Origin: Climacteris rufus
Lineage: Eukaryota > Chordata > Aves > Passeriformes > Climacteridae
Assembly: GCA_013398175.1 (NCBI GenBank)
Contig: VZRZ01004364.1
Location: 372,001 to 436,000 of the forward strand
Length of the DNA stretch: 64,000 bases
Direction of reading: 5' to 3'
In this document: piece by piece, positions 35,301-47,760 of the stretch
Numbering within the stretch: position 1 is the stretch's first letter
How the letters are laid out: each line of letters opens with the position of its first letter
Position numbers and translations under genes: made by a program
The notes under the pieces: generated by a model
Databases searched by the model: none
The model's input: only the letters and a program-made list of their open reading frames with translations
What the model was told of the DNA's origin: nothing

Positions 35301-37632
35301 CTGCAGACCTTGACGCTCCATCGTTCCATCCCTTGACGGGTGAGGCAAAATTTCAGCTTGGAAATAGGGAGTGAAAGAGAGGTGGGGTTCATCTTCCACA
35401 GCTCCACTCGTCATGGCTGGACATGACACCCTGATGACACCTCCACATATTTCTTTCCTGGCTCTCTGTAGGGGTAATTTGGGTAAGCTGGTCACACCAT
35501 GGGGTAATTAATTTCTGGCAGATAATTGGCCAAGTGCATGGCCACAGCAACAAATGTTGGGGAGATCACAAGGTATTATCCAAATGGCCTTGCATGGATA
35601 TTCTTCCCCCTTATTGTCTTTAACTCTGCCTGCCTTCCCATCCAAGGAAATGCTGTAACTGGAACATCTGAGGTGTTCCTATGATCCTGCCCTGCACGTG
35701 AGACAGCTTCTGGGTTGTTGGTTGGTGGTGAATCCTCGCTGCTGGGAACAAGCAGTGGTGGTTTGACAGAGCTACAGAGAAATTTGGAATGACAGGAAGC
35801 TACGATCTTGTTTGAACCTGAGAAAGGGTGAATTTCTTTTTTAAACCACCTTATCTAAACAGTACTTAAGGAAGGAAACCTTGTGAACTCTTGTTAAAAA
35901 CTTATAGCTGTAATTTAGAAACTCCTTTAATCTAGCATGAAGGGGTTTTTTGCCTCGAAGAAACAAGGATGCAGTGTTCTCATTTGCATGGACTGTGCCA
36001 ACAAAATAGGGATACTTTTGGCAATGCTGCTCTCACTTCTTAGTTCTACCCTTTTAAATGTCTGTATTTCTCTTGGATTTCCAGAACCCTTGAAGTTCCA
36101 CACATAAATTTTCCTCTGAAAAAGGTAGTTTTTTCTGATTTTTATGTTAGCAATGTCTAATTTTTTTGGGTTTAACAATAGGAGGAGATAACTGTACTCT
36201 GTGTAAACATTCTGCAAGTAGTTTAATCCAAACTTACAAGGATATCTGGTTTCCTTAAAGGTGTCCATAATTATATAGCAAAGCTCTAAAGAATGTAATT
36301 CATCATTTTAGAAACTGGGCTGGAACACTACATGACTCTGGTTTGTAAAAGGGAATGTCATGGATCCAGAGGATTCTTTTTTAGTTCAGTGCCCGCTTTG
36401 GTTTGGGGTAGAGTACTGGTATGACAGCTGGGAGGAAGTTTGTGCACCACTGAAACCACCAGTTCAGTGACTCCCTCTAGACATTAAGCTGTCTCCTCCA
36501 CCTCTGCAAGGCCCTGGAAGTGGAATTTTTACCTGGCATTTGGCTAGATGTTGGGACTTGTTTTTTCCATAATTAAAAGCAACTCTCTGCTTCTAGTGAG
36601 ATGATGGCTGGATGGCTCTTTCCCTTCATGGCCTTGCTGAAATTGGCAAAGTACTGGAAAGACTGGAAAATGTTGTTCAGCTTTCACAGCATGGTTTCTT
36701 TGCTGGCTAAAACAGCTGCTCATTTAGTGGTCCATGATTAGGAAATAAGGAAGAAATGCTGTTGTGTTTCTGAATGGTACCTTTTAGTCATGATTTTAAT
36801 GTGCCTTTAAAATCACCGTTTCAGTGTAATTTTAAGTTTTGACTGACTGGATTTTCCCCACTTGTCCTGACACCAACAACACTTTGTCTCATGGCTTGCT
36901 AGATGCCTCTATAAAAGAGTTCTAATGCACATGGGACAGTCAGTGCTTCTTTTAATGTTGTAGCAGCACCTCAGTTTTGATAAATCATAGAGGAATGTGA
37001 TGATCATTTTCCCTTTTTTTGCGTGAAATTATGGACTTTCCATGCCCTCCTGTTAATTCTGACCTGCACTCTGGTTCTGACCTGGGCATTCAGGTAACCT
37101 GAGATCACATTTACTGACCTGTACCTCCTTCTTCTGCTTGCTGTCTCTTCCTCAATTGAACGTTGATATCTTTTTGGCCTGAGGGGAATTGAAGTCAGGG
37201 CAAGGAACAAAAGTTAGCTTTGCCAATATTATGGTGAGCAGAAAAGAAGGAGGGTGTTGCTTGTCTTGAAAATAAATCAGCTGTGTCCATCTACATGCTC
37301 TGCCTGGCTAAAGACAGCAGGGTTCCTCTGTCGAGTCCATCCATATTACTCATCTGTGCCATACTGGAAATATTGGTGGCTTTAGCATAATTCCTGCATT
37401 TCAGTTAATTGTAGACCATTTCTTTTCCTCTTAGGATAAGGGCTTTACTTCTAATTTGCCCAGGAGCTGTGGATGTTTATTTGTATTTATGGGGACTTTT
37501 CCTTTACAGTGAGCATTTCAGTTTGCCTCAGTTTGGCCGTCAGATTGCTTACAGCTGGAAGTAAAATGATTCTACCTATGCAGAATTATGCATATTTCAA
37601 CTGCAACTGATTCTTGGTACTGATTAATACTT
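29336..37632. other. Unique non-coding DNA
   Basis: The longest stretch without an interspersed repeat that I can see (8.3 kb). ATG frames reach 113 codons (minus strand, 35.9-36.3 kb) and 110 codons (minus strand, 32.45-32.78 kb), without motifs. It contains a pure TA microsatellite at 34.0 kb. A short CpG-richer spot (CCACCGGCCGCG) is at about 30.7 kb. No gene is supported. Confidence 0.5.
34014..34031. repeat. (TA)9 microsatellite
   Basis: Nine uninterrupted TA units; likely length-polymorphic. Confidence 0.93.
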
Positions 37633-37769
37633 GATTCAGGACCAGGTTGGATGGGGCCCCAAGCAACCTGGTTAGTGGAAGTTGTCCCTGTCCATGGCAG
37701 CAGGGGTTGCAACTAAATGATCTTTAAGGTCCCTTCCAACCCAAAACATTCTATGATCCTGTGATTCTA
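37633..37769 (+). mobile_element. CR1 LINE, 3' end
   Basis: About 137 bases: TTCAGGACCAGGTTGGATGG, CAAGCAACCTGGTTAGTGGA, GTTGTCCCTGTCCATGGCAG, GATCTTTAAGGTCCCTTCC, AACCCAAAACATTCTATG and a tail ATCCTGTGATTCTAC. Same tail type as the copies at 16.3 and 41.9 kb. Truncation lies inside the FKARLDG-like block just upstream of GGTTGGATGG. Confidence 0.94.
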
Positions 37770-39770
37770 CAGTAGATATTCCTCAGAGGTGTTACTGGCC
37801 CCAGATTCAGCACTGCAGAATTAGGTCCTAGTTGGTTATGCTTTCAAAACAGGGAAAAATAAGAAAATGTATCTGGCTTTGAAAGTCTACAGCATTGCTA
37901 AAAAACCTGAAGAGGACTTCATGAACATCTAATGAAACCTGATGTCTTGATGCTGCCTCTCCAGGTGTGCCAAGAGAAGAACGTAACAAGTGTCAGTGCC
38001 TCTTTTTTCTCTTTTCTTTACTCCCAAATCAAGGTGGGCAGAGTCATGGAGGGTCTAACAAAGTCAGATAATAGCTCATCATTTGAAAGCTCTGTGAAAT
38101 ACTTCCAGCAATAGAAAGCAGACTGAAAAAGTAGAGTTTTGGTCATCCATTTATGAATAGAGACCAGCTGTGCGGAGCAGTCTGTCTTGGCAGGAGGGGC
38201 TGCAGAGCTGCAGAAGGGGGCAATGACATTGCCCCTTCTTTTGTCACATTGTTCCTATTTTCTGAACAGCTGGATGACCTGGAAGCAAATGTTCCTTGTC
38301 AAATAAATTAATATCTAAATTGTTGTTCTCCTAAGCAAAATAAGTATGTACCAGGGTTTCTGGGAAAGTTCATTTTGTTCACTGGTCACACATAGTTCCT
38401 TTCACAAATATAACAGATTAAGTGCTGCTTAGGAATATTTTTATTTATTCTTCTTCATGCTATGCACTTTTGATTAGAGGTGATTGAATAGTTTATTGCA
38501 AATGACTTATTGGAACAGGTTTGCTTTATTTCATATCACCCAGAATGATGTATTTTCAAATGATTATTCAAATTATTGTACAAGTGAATGTCTGAATAGT
38601 TTCAGCGAAAAATTCCTTGTCTAAAGCTTGCTTGGAAAGAAGTTTGTCACAAAAGAGGTAAAACCACCAAAGAGCATTTTGATATTTGAGATTGTAGGCT
38701 GGTTTGGAGTGGAGGAACAGGTCTCTTATTTTCTTCCACGCCTTAACTGCCTGTTAACCAGTCTGTTATTGGTTTTCTAATGTAAACACACTTGTGTTTT
38801 ACAACATTCACTTTGTAAGTATTCTCCACAAGTCATTGAAAATGTGCTATTTCTATAAACATCCCTGCTATTAAATTCATTTGAAGTGATAGTCACTGGT
38901 AAATAAATGTGGACCGTGCAAGAAGACATGAAAGAAAAATCCCTTGGGGAAGGAGTGGGGGTAAATTGCAGAGATAACATATCTTTTGGAAGCTTTTATA
39001 TAAATAGACCTACAGATTTCCACATATTTATCATTGGAGAAGATTAAAACGTTTGATGTGCAGTTACCATTTCACATGAAAGCAAAAGGTAGTTTTTCAA
39101 TTGCATTTGGTCCTTATAATTCAAGTGCTGACAATCGCTGGAAACCTAATTTAATGAACGTTTTATAAGATCTTCGAGTGCTCTGTGGAAATTCCCCCCT
39201 CCCTTTGTCTGGCTGTGGTTTCATGTCCGTGGGCCCATTCCTAGCAAGCCCTTCACATGCCAGTGGCTCTCCTCTCCCCTGTTTACTCTCTGGAGCTGCT
39301 CCCACCAGCACAGGCACTTGACATGCCTACAGCTGCTCCGTCAGGCTGTTTGTTTAATCAACACCATTACTTGTGGCTTGGACAGCTCCACAAGGTGAAC
39401 AGGCTGCCAGTCTGGGGGCTTGGCTCCTTGTCATCCTGCCCCTGGGGACATGCCCCTGGCACAGCATGAACGTCAGTACCTTTCCAAATGTTTGTGAGGT
39501 CCCACTCAAAGGCCATACACAGGTCTCTGCTCCCCACAGCACCCACAATCACTTCCCTGACAGATCCAGCTGCCTTCTGTCCCATCACCGTCTGGCCCCA
39601 TTTCACTCCCTTGTGCTTCACAGGATGGGCAGCAGCCCTCAGGTGGGCAGACACACTCTGCAGCCTTCTCTGTGGTGCCCTGATTTTTGATGTTCTTAGC
39701 AGGTTTTGCTTTGTCCTGGGAAGGTGAGCCATAAGGCCCCAGTGACTGTCACCAACCAGTATCCATCCAA
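37770..39770. other. Unique non-coding DNA
   Basis: Holds the near-perfect palindrome at 38.2 kb. The last 600 bases are GC-richer and carry a 135-codon minus-strand frame (39367-39774) and a 105-codon plus-strand frame overlapping it. The two frames lie on opposite strands of the same DNA, which points to low stop density and not to a gene. Confidence 0.5.
38212..38239. other. Near-perfect 28-base palindrome
   Basis: AGAAGGGGGCAATG (38212-38225), one A, then CATTGCCCCTTCT (38227-38239). The right arm is the exact reverse complement of the left apart from one extra G, giving 13 base pairs with one bulge and a one-base centre. It could form a cruciform or be a dimeric binding site; function unknown. 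Confidence 0.75.
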
Positions 39771-40032
39771 TCACGGAATCACAGAATGGTCTGGGTTGGA
39801 AAGGACCTTAAGGCTCATCTCACTTCAACTCTTCTGCCATGGGCAGGGCCACCTTCCACTAGACCAGGTTGCTCCAAGCCCCATCCAATCTGGCCTTGAA
39901 CACTTCCAGGGATGGGGAGTCCACAACTTCTCTGGGCAACCTATGCCAGGGTCTCACTACACTCAGAGGGAAGAATTTCCTCCTAATATCTAATCTAAAC
40001 CCACACTCTTTCAGTTTAAAACATCTTCCTTT
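39771..40032 (-). mobile_element. CR1 LINE, 3' end, inverted
   Basis: Second longest copy. On the plus strand the order is TCACGGAATCACAGAATGG, CTGGGTTGGAAAGGACC, TGCCATGGGCAGGG, CCACCTTCCACTAGACCAGG, TTGCTCCAAGCCCCATCC, CTGGCCTTGAACACTTCCAG, CTTCTCTGGGCAACC, and AATTTCCTCCTAATATCTAA, then CTCTTTCAGTTTAAAAC. It keeps the complete order of blocks expected for a minus-strand CR1 end. Plus-strand frames through it are antisense shadows. Confidence 0.95.
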
Positions 40033-41883
40033 TTTTTCTCCCGTGCAGGGTCATGATAGGAGGTTGGAAAGGTAGGTGGTGGAAGATCACAGAAGCCATG
40101 GATCACTTTCCCTGCTGTTGGCCAGCAAGTTTTCCTCTTCCCTCTTTATCCCTCTTTTTCCCTGGACTCAGAGGAACACAGAGGGTGGGTGTAGCAAAAA
40201 GGTTCCTAGGGATGAAATTGCTCTGCAAATTCCTGAAAGTGCTGCTATCCCATCAGGGTCAAGAAAGAAGGTCCTGGCCCTGAGCGTGGGAGGAGTTTGC
40301 CTGTGGTCAGTGAGGATGCTGCATTCAAGGGGCTGGGGGGAAGCCTGAGGAAAAGTTTTTTATTTCTTAGGGATTCTCTGCAGCTGGAGCTTCTGAGCAA
40401 CTCACTTCCCCAAGGCTGGAATCAGGCAAGTGCATTAGGAAGAGCATAGGAAAGACAGGAAGTTGGTGAGAGGGTCAGGAGGAAAGGGAGGCTGTTGGTT
40501 TCCTGGATGACCTTAGAACAATATGATTGCTTATATTAACTTGAGCATTTGCCAAAGAAACAGTTGCAGCAGTCCACAAACACTGCATGATATTGCAGAG
40601 GGGATGATTTAATGAGAATAACAACCTTTCCTGTGATAGCAGTCAGAAATTCTATCCCAGCACCACCACAAGACAAAAGCTGCTCTTGGGTTTTTCCATT
40701 TCATGTCAAGTATCACACTGAGAGAGCAGCAGGCTTTCAGCAGAAAGAATCATGTCATAGCAGTTCTTTAAACAAAAAAGAGAAAGGATGCTTTGCCCAC
40801 TTCCTCACTCCACAGTTGTTAGTGGTGCTGGGCATGAGCTGAGCTGGGTGAGGGCACAGCATTGCCACCAGGCAGGGTCGTCTCACATATCCTTGCCTCT
40901 TCCAGTTAAAGGAATGATGCCATAAATGCAATTAGCAAGGATTTTTTTTTTTTTTTAATCTGGAGTGAAAAAAATGTGGAAAAAGTCCCCCTGTGAGTAT
41001 TTCACAAAATCTTCTTGGTACAAGTACATAAATCAAAAGACCAGAAGTTTTTCACATCTTTGCACTTTTAATGAATGCAAGATCCAACACCCTGAGTGCA
41101 GATTTTTTGTGGAGATTTCAGTAATTTCTTGCAGCAATTTCAGTAGCAATTTCACAGTGAAAATTCCAGATACAGAAGGAAGAGGAAAGAATTTTAAAGA
41201 CAATCACTGCTTCCCAGTATATTACAGCATCTTTCTTTTTAGAGTGGTTTTCCTTTTTTTAATGCACCATCCCTGTTCTTGGGACTCAGGTTTCCTTCTT
41301 TTGTTCTCTTCCTCACTCCACCCCTACCTTCAAAAATAATGTGTTTCTGTGAACCAGTGTGCCTTTGTTACAGTGATATGAAGCACAGAAAGCAAACTGC
41401 ACAGGGTGCACTGTGTGATAGCTGATGGTCATCTGGGGTGTGGTAGTGAGGCTGTGTAGAGTGTGTTTCTAAGTTTAGCTCCGTAGCTAAACTGAGTGGC
41501 ATCTCCTCTCTTCAATCCAGCCTGAGAAAGTAATTCCAAATTTTCCAGCATCTATTTTATGAACATAATTTGCTTTCCTTAATGCAGAGAATTGATTAAT
41601 ATTCCCGTTTGGTTCAGTAATTACTGGGATGCATACAACCTTCTTTACATCTATTTTTCAACCTGGATCTTCCCCAGTTTGTACTCAATTCACTCAGGCT
41701 TGGTAGATTTATTTCCTGAACTGCCCCACCAATCCATCTTGTCTCAAGACTAAAAGCAGGTATGAGACAAGAGCAGCTGTGGTGACAGATTCTCTTTTTG
41801 ATGTCTCTGCTGCCTTCTGGGCACTTGTGTCTGTGCCATCACTAACTCTTTATTCACATGCACTTTTTAAAGATACACCTCAT
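40033..41883. other. Unique non-coding DNA
   Basis: No gene is supported; a 124-codon plus-strand frame at 40965-41339 is AT- and Phe/Ser-rich and has no motif. A T homopolymer lies at 40.94 kb. Confidence 0.5.
40940..40956. repeat. Poly(T) run
   Basis: An uninterrupted T homopolymer of about sixteen bases. I see no SINE or processed-gene body attached to it on the complementary side. Confidence 0.85.
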
Positions 41884-42009
41884 GTGAAGGTTGGATGGGG
41901 CCCTGAGCAACTGGGTCCACTGGAAGGTGTCCCTGCCCATGGCAGGGGGGTTGAAACAAGATTGTCTTTAAGGTCCCTTCCAACCCAAACCAACCTGGGG
42001 TTCTATGAA
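41884..42009 (+). mobile_element. CR1 LINE, 3' end
   Basis: About 125 bases: GTGAAGGTTGGATGGGGCCC, TGAGCAACTGGGTCCACTGG, AAGGTGTCCCTGCCCATGG, TGTCTTTAAGGTCCCTTCC, AACCCAAACCAACC, GGGGTTCTATGAATG. The tail octamers are partly mutated (CAACCTGGGG in place of CATTCTGTG). Its 5' break is within a few bases of the equivalent break in the copy at 37.6 kb. Confidence 0.94.
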
Positions 42010-43558
42010 TGCACAGGTTGCATGTTTTCCCTGGCAGACACTCACTTTATTCCAAGTCCAACAAAGGCACTAGATCTACATGAAAGCATTGCCCAAGCCA
42101 GTTGTCAAACTTTATTCCCTTTTTTTCCTTTTGGCCATGCAAAATACATGCAAACTATGTATGACTTCTTTTTATAAAATTGTTTCTAAAGTTATTCTAA
42201 ACATCTGAAAAGTACTTTGCTTTTTCTTCCAAGAATATTGCTCCAGTCAGAGATCAAGCACAGACATTTTCAGCTGAAAGGATAAATATTTGGGAAAACA
42301 ACCCTACGTTTTGCAGAGGGGTCAGTGAACCTCACAGTCTCAGTACTTGATGACAGTGTGTGATGGTGACTCAAAGTGGGCTGTTTCAAAAGAAAAGCAA
42401 AGATCTGGGTGAACCATTGCACAGTGAGTGACTCTCATTTCCCTTCCTCGAGTTCTGCAGGCTCCCTGGCTTGCTGAGAAGTGAAGTGAGCAGTGGAGCT
42501 TTTCTCCCAGTGCTTTAATTCCAGTGTTGCCAAGCTGCTCTTTCAAAGGAGTAAACATCAGTCAGTTCTTTATGAGAGCTGCAGTCCTGGCTGTTTGCTC
42601 GCTTTAAACACTTAAATACAGTTTTGGTTAATGCTTCTACATGTGAAACCTTGGATTGCTATTAAAAAAACCCCAAAGAATACATAAATAAATATATAAA
42701 CAAACAGCCCCAAAGCAGGCAGGCTCCCAGGTCTGTTCATGTTGGCCAAAACAGATGTTTTACACAGCTGGGCATATTTAAACTGTAGACACTGCAAATA
42801 GCTTTTCATGGTGATGTTACTCCTTGTGCTGGGTCAGAGTGGGAGCTCTGATTTCAGGCTGGGGGGTGGCTCAAACTGGGCTGATTCTGGCCACACACCA
42901 AGCATTATGAGGCAGTGGAGAGGAAGGCACCCTCCTGATTTCCACCAGCAGTTGTCACCTGGGGTTAATTACTCTGTCAACTTCATTTCTGGCCAGCCAG
43001 TCAAGCCACTGCCTTTTCCACTGGTTGGTCTGTACCTTCTGTGAATGTAGCAGGTGATGCTTGGTGGAAATCTGGGGTTTTTTCTCTCCATTGTTATGTT
43101 TTGCCTAATTACATGTCAGCAGCAAAGTAGGACCCGGGGTCATATGTTGCCTTGCTCTTTGCAGCTGATGCTGAAACAGTCATATTTATGTTTTCTTCTG
43201 AGCCGAGGACACCTGACAGAGGTGTCATTTTGAAAAGATGTTTTTTAACAGATATCTTACACTCCTCCTGGAAGCCCAGGAGGGGACATCCAGCCCCTAA
43301 TGGCTCTGGATGGCACATCTCTTCCCCCAAAACTTTGAAGAATATTGGCATTAGGGCAACTGGTGCTGTGGCTGTGTGTGTGTTCTGTGGCCAGTCCCAG
43401 AAACGAGGCAGGTGCTCATCTCCTGCTGCAACCTCTCCATTGCTCACCAGTTTTTGGGAAATTGGCAGCTACTTCACATCCCACAGACTTCTACCCTGCT
43501 GTCAAATTTGGTTGAAACTGAGCAACAGTGCATTATTATTTTTATGGAGGCAGTGATA

Positions 43559-43576
43559 AGCAGACAGACAGACAGC
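43559..43576 (+). repeat. (GACA)n short run
   Basis: Four imperfect GACA/CAGA tetranucleotide units in AAGCAGACAGACAGACAGCA. A short microsatellite. Confidence 0.8.
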
Positions 43577-43901
43577 ACAGTCTCATACACTGGCTTTCCT
43601 CTGGAAACCAGGCTAAAAATAACCCAGTGATGAACAGAGCTTAACTGGGAGGCATCTCACAGGGGAGAACCGGTGGAGAGTGGAACAAATGTGACCATCC
43701 TGTTGTTATTTCATGTCTGAATATCAGCAACAGCCTCTCAGAATTTTTCCAGTGATTCGCTCACTTGAAGCTGAGCGTACAGATGTACCTCCTCATCCAG
43801 AGCTGACTGTTCTCAGTGTGAATTAACATCATGGTAAATTTAAACCCTAAAAACCCCTGAGGATTCCAGCTGGGCTGGGATAGTGTCCCATAGTATCCTA
43901 A

Positions 43902-43916
43902 TCTTTTTTTTTTTTC
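43902..43916. repeat. Poly(T) run
   Basis: About 14 T in a row followed by CCTCC; a homopolymer only, with no repeat body attached. Confidence 0.8.
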
Positions 43917-44281
43917 CTCCCTGCTTGCAACTATACCAAAGATAATACATACATACTATTTAAATAAACATAAGTATTGCTCTTGGTGCTTCTGACCACT
44001 ATCAAAGCGTTCATGCAAGCTCATGATCTCTGGGCTTCCTAGCTCAAGAGGTGTTCAAGATGTCTAACAGCAAGAAAGTGGAGGAGAAACTGAAACACAC
44101 AATATTGCAAAGGAAATTGGCAGCGTAAAGAATGAAGTGAATGAAAGTGAATGTATCTTGAAATAAAACAGCAAACAAAGCTCTGCCCAACCAATTCTAC
44201 TGCCAGTCAGCTTGAAGTGTTCTAGCTTCCCTTTTGGGCTTTCAGTCCACTTGTTTAAACTTGAAAGAAAACAAAAGCTGG

Positions 44282-44298
44282 CTATATATATATATGTA
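44282..44298. repeat. (TA)n short run
   Basis: About seven TA units broken by one G near the right end. Confidence 0.85.
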
Positions 44299-44611
44299 TT
44301 TGTTTTTAATCTCAACATTGTAATTTTCTTTGCCTTTCCTCCTTCAGCATTGAGGCCCATTTTAGTGTAATAAAAACACTTTCCTGGACCATTCATTTGG
44401 AAATTTGATGGCACAAAAGTTTTGCACTCTTAGAGTCCTCTTGGATTTTGCAAAACTGTATAAATTTTGCCTTGCTTAATGGACTAACATGAAATCAAAT
44501 CCTTATTTAGTTTGATTGTTAATTTATTAGGTATACAGTAAGAGTACTGGAGATATGATTGCCAATCAGAATGTGCTTACAGACACATAGGTATGCCTGA
44601 GACAAGGAATA

Positions 44612-44642
44612 GTAATTAATTCTTATCAGAGAAATTAATTAC
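44612..44642. promoter_or_regulatory. Inverted TAATTA pair flanking a GATA motif (possible)
   Basis: GTAATTAATT at 44612-44621 and its exact reverse complement AATTAATTAC at 44633-44642 flank an 11-base spacer that contains CTTATC, the reverse of the GATA-factor core GATAAG. TAATTA is the classical homeodomain core. The inverted repeat is seen directly; binding by homeodomain or GATA factors is inference. Confidence 0.3.
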
Positions 44643-47600
44643 ATTGGAATAAGACAGAGACATCATCCCAGTGTGTGACAAAAAGAGGGAAAATGGGATG
44701 ATGTCATCTTGGACAGGAGTGGTTTATCCCTAAAATTTAAGTTCCTGATGAAATTTTCAACAATAGAAAGAAACAGATTTATGGAACTGTCAATGTACCC
44801 ATTAGCTTTGGCTAGCAGTGATTAAACCCAAACAAACAAATGTGGGCAGCAAAGAGTTTTGCAGTAAATGCTCCCAGCACAGTTTTCTCCCTTAGGCAGC
44901 TGACACAGGAGCCACAAAGCTGTGTCCAAATGGGAGTAGATGAGAGATGGAAGCAAACACACCTCCAACAAAACCTGTTCATAGTGATGCTTTGCACCAC
45001 CACGGATCCCATCTAGAGGCTGAAAAAGGTGTACAGATTCTGGGGATCTAAGCTCCACAGTCCTTCCCTGATCAGAATAAATTACACTGACTCCATTTGA
45101 CAAGAGGAGCATATAAGATCCTATACAACAACAAACATTAGCAGAACAGGCTGCTTTTTGTTTGTTGGTGATACATTCAGAATGTACAGCTTTGTGGAAG
45201 AGGCTACAGCTAAAAATAGGAAACCTCCAGTGCCCAGAAAGCTGCTCTCCCCTCCTCTGCACCTCCACCTCTGTCAGTCAGCCCAAGTCCATCGCCAGCA
45301 CTCCTCCTAATCTCAGCTGCAAGTTAAGGCAACTAACTGCTAACATTCCTTCTCTGCAGAGGGACCCTTTTGAGAGTTTGGAGGGAACCTGGCAGGGTGG
45401 TACTATCTAAACCTATGTAATTCCAAATGGGAGGTAGGTACCCCACTTCGTTTGGCTTACCAGAAAACTCTCAGTCATAGGCTCTTATTTGCATTACCTA
45501 TTCATATCTCCAGGTGCTAAACTGTCCATGCAAATTGTGCTCATCGAGACAGAAATTGAGAGCTTTGGACATGCTGGTGCTTTAACAAGGCAGCCAGTAG
45601 ATGACATTCTCTAGGGCAAAGAGATCACCTGGAGAATCCTGAGGATGTTGGTTTTGAGCAGGGCATGAAGCACACTCACTGCTGGCTGACACTCACACTC
45701 ACACAGATCCATACATGACTGGGTCTCACACAAACATATTTTGAAAATCCCCTCTCGCCATCTCCTGACTTGGGCTCATTTATCCAAGGAGAACTCCCTC
45801 TCTTCCCATGCAGACAGCTATTCCATATAGGAGTGTTTGTGTGCTCTGCCCAGCTGTATGTGTTTGAATACGTTGCCAGACAGAGCCATTCCAATGAAAT
45901 CATTGGACTGTTATTTGGAGGGCTGAAATTTCACCCACTTCATAATTTATTTTACTCTCTCCAGAGCCAGTCCATCACTTACCCACTGGAATGTGTTGCC
46001 AGCTGTCACAGCACACTAATACTCCTTGGCTAGAAAACTTCAAAGTCTGGTAAGCTGTCCCAATGGGGAGGGGGAAAATGTTGGCTGATGAGTTTGGTGT
46101 TTCTTCACAACAGCTTAACTCACTTGCTTACCAGGCATGCACAAATCCCTGTTTCCCACTCACTGCAACAGCCAAACAAGAGCAGAAAACCTGCCTGATA
46201 TCTTTGTCTCTGCCAGACAGCACCCATGAGTCTCTCACAGGACTTGACATCTGTGGGAATGGGAGAAACTTCCAGCTTTTATGTTTTTGTGCTGATATGG
46301 GGGTTTTTTCTCTATTAAATATAATATCCCATCTCATCTGGAGAGAGACTTAATCTGAATCAGAAGAAGTGGGGAATCACAAATGGGAAAGAAAGTTTCT
46401 AAGTCAGCCAAAAGGGTATTTTTGGTGGTGGATGCCTTAGTTTTCCAGTCATTTTAAGCTCTGCATGGCCATTTAGACTACTTTTTCCAATTTAAGAGTT
46501 GTGCTCACCATCCTTGTATTACAATGCTTGATAGTTTGCAGTGATTGTTGTGATGATGGTGGCAGAGAGGCTTTTGTGTCTCTGTGTGTATTTTCCTCTC
46601 AGTATCATGGGAGCTCAGTTTACAAGCAACAGAAGGATTTGGAAATGAATGCCTCTGATGTGAAGGAATGCAAAGTTTGCAGCAAAGTTATTACCAAAGC
46701 CAAGAAGGACATGGAGGGTTTTTGTTGCAGCCTTAATGTCTGCAGGGAAGGGCAGGCTTTGGAATCTTTGTGGATCACCCATTGCAACCCTTGCACTGCA
46801 CTTGGTGAGAAGGAGGATAAGGAAGGACGGGAGAGAAGGAGGTTCTGGAAAAGGGGCTGTGTCCTCTCAGGAGCTGGAGCCCTGGGTGTGCCAGCAATTC
46901 CAGGCACACTGATAGACCTGCTTAAATTTGCTCATCCTTCATTCTCCTGCTGCTCCAGAGAGATTTGGTCAAAATCAGGCATTCCTGCTGTAACCCCAGA
47001 GCTTTGATCTTACCTCAACTCTATTTTCATGATGAGGTTGATAGAAAACTGTTGGCCTTCGTTTGTGATTTCCAGGAGATTAATGGTAACTGGTCACCAC
47101 CTCATTTATTTGCAAGTGTAGCATAAAGGGAGCACTGGTTTGATCAAAGGAATTGGCAACAGGTTATATGTTACACATAATCTGCACCAGCTGCAAATGT
47201 AGCTATCTGATATCTAATACTTCAGTTACGCGATGATATCTCTCTTCTTCCTTTACTGTTTTTCTTAGATATTAATATTTCTAAGTACTTTTCCCCACCA
47301 AAAAAGAAGAGAGAGAAAACAAACCCATTTCCTCCCCTCCTGCCATTTCACTCTCAGTGTATGAGGGCCTGTTCTTTTCCCCTTTGACCACTCCTTTCTG
47401 TTTCCTCCGTGCAATCCTCCCACTCAGTCCCTTCTGCAATTTGATAAAAGACTCATTTCCCAGCTGCAGCTTTCTAAATGCTGTTCCTCAGTGGTTAAGC
47501 ATAAATCTCCAAGCTTGCTTTGCTCTTTTTCTGTGAGATATGAAATACACCTACTCTTGTCTGAGCCATCAAAGGGTGTCATCAAAACATCAAAATATTA

Positions 47601-47721
47601 CATCAGTTGGCTGAATTTCTTCATCTTTTATTAATTTCAATATATTTGCTTTCCTTTTTATATGTTATCAAAAGCTGTGTTTGCCTTTTTGTCTCTATAA
47701 CATTGTACATGGTGCTTATAC

Positions 47722-47759
47722 GGGAAGGGAAGGGAAGGGAAGGGAAGGGAAGGGAAGGG
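47722..47759 (+). repeat. (GGGAA)n pentanucleotide array
   Basis: Thirty-eight bases of perfect GGGAA repeats (about 7.6 units) ending at a single N. Any four consecutive units satisfy the canonical G-quadruplex pattern with two-base loops. Confidence 0.97.
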
Positions 47760-47760
47760 N
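47760..47760. other. Single ambiguous base at repeat junction
   Basis: One N separates the GGGAA block from the GAAAG block. A lone N exactly at a unit switch suggests that the assembler could not resolve the junction, so copy numbers on either side may be wrong. Confidence 0.9.

Noticed and set aside
39367..39774. 135-codon minus-strand frame
   Set aside because: Overlapped by a 105-codon frame on the opposite strand in a GC-richer patch, and its start lies at the edge of a CR1 copy. No motif.
41779..42177. 132-codon plus-strand frame
   Set aside because: Its centre is CR1 3' untranslated sequence; the flanks show nothing coding.
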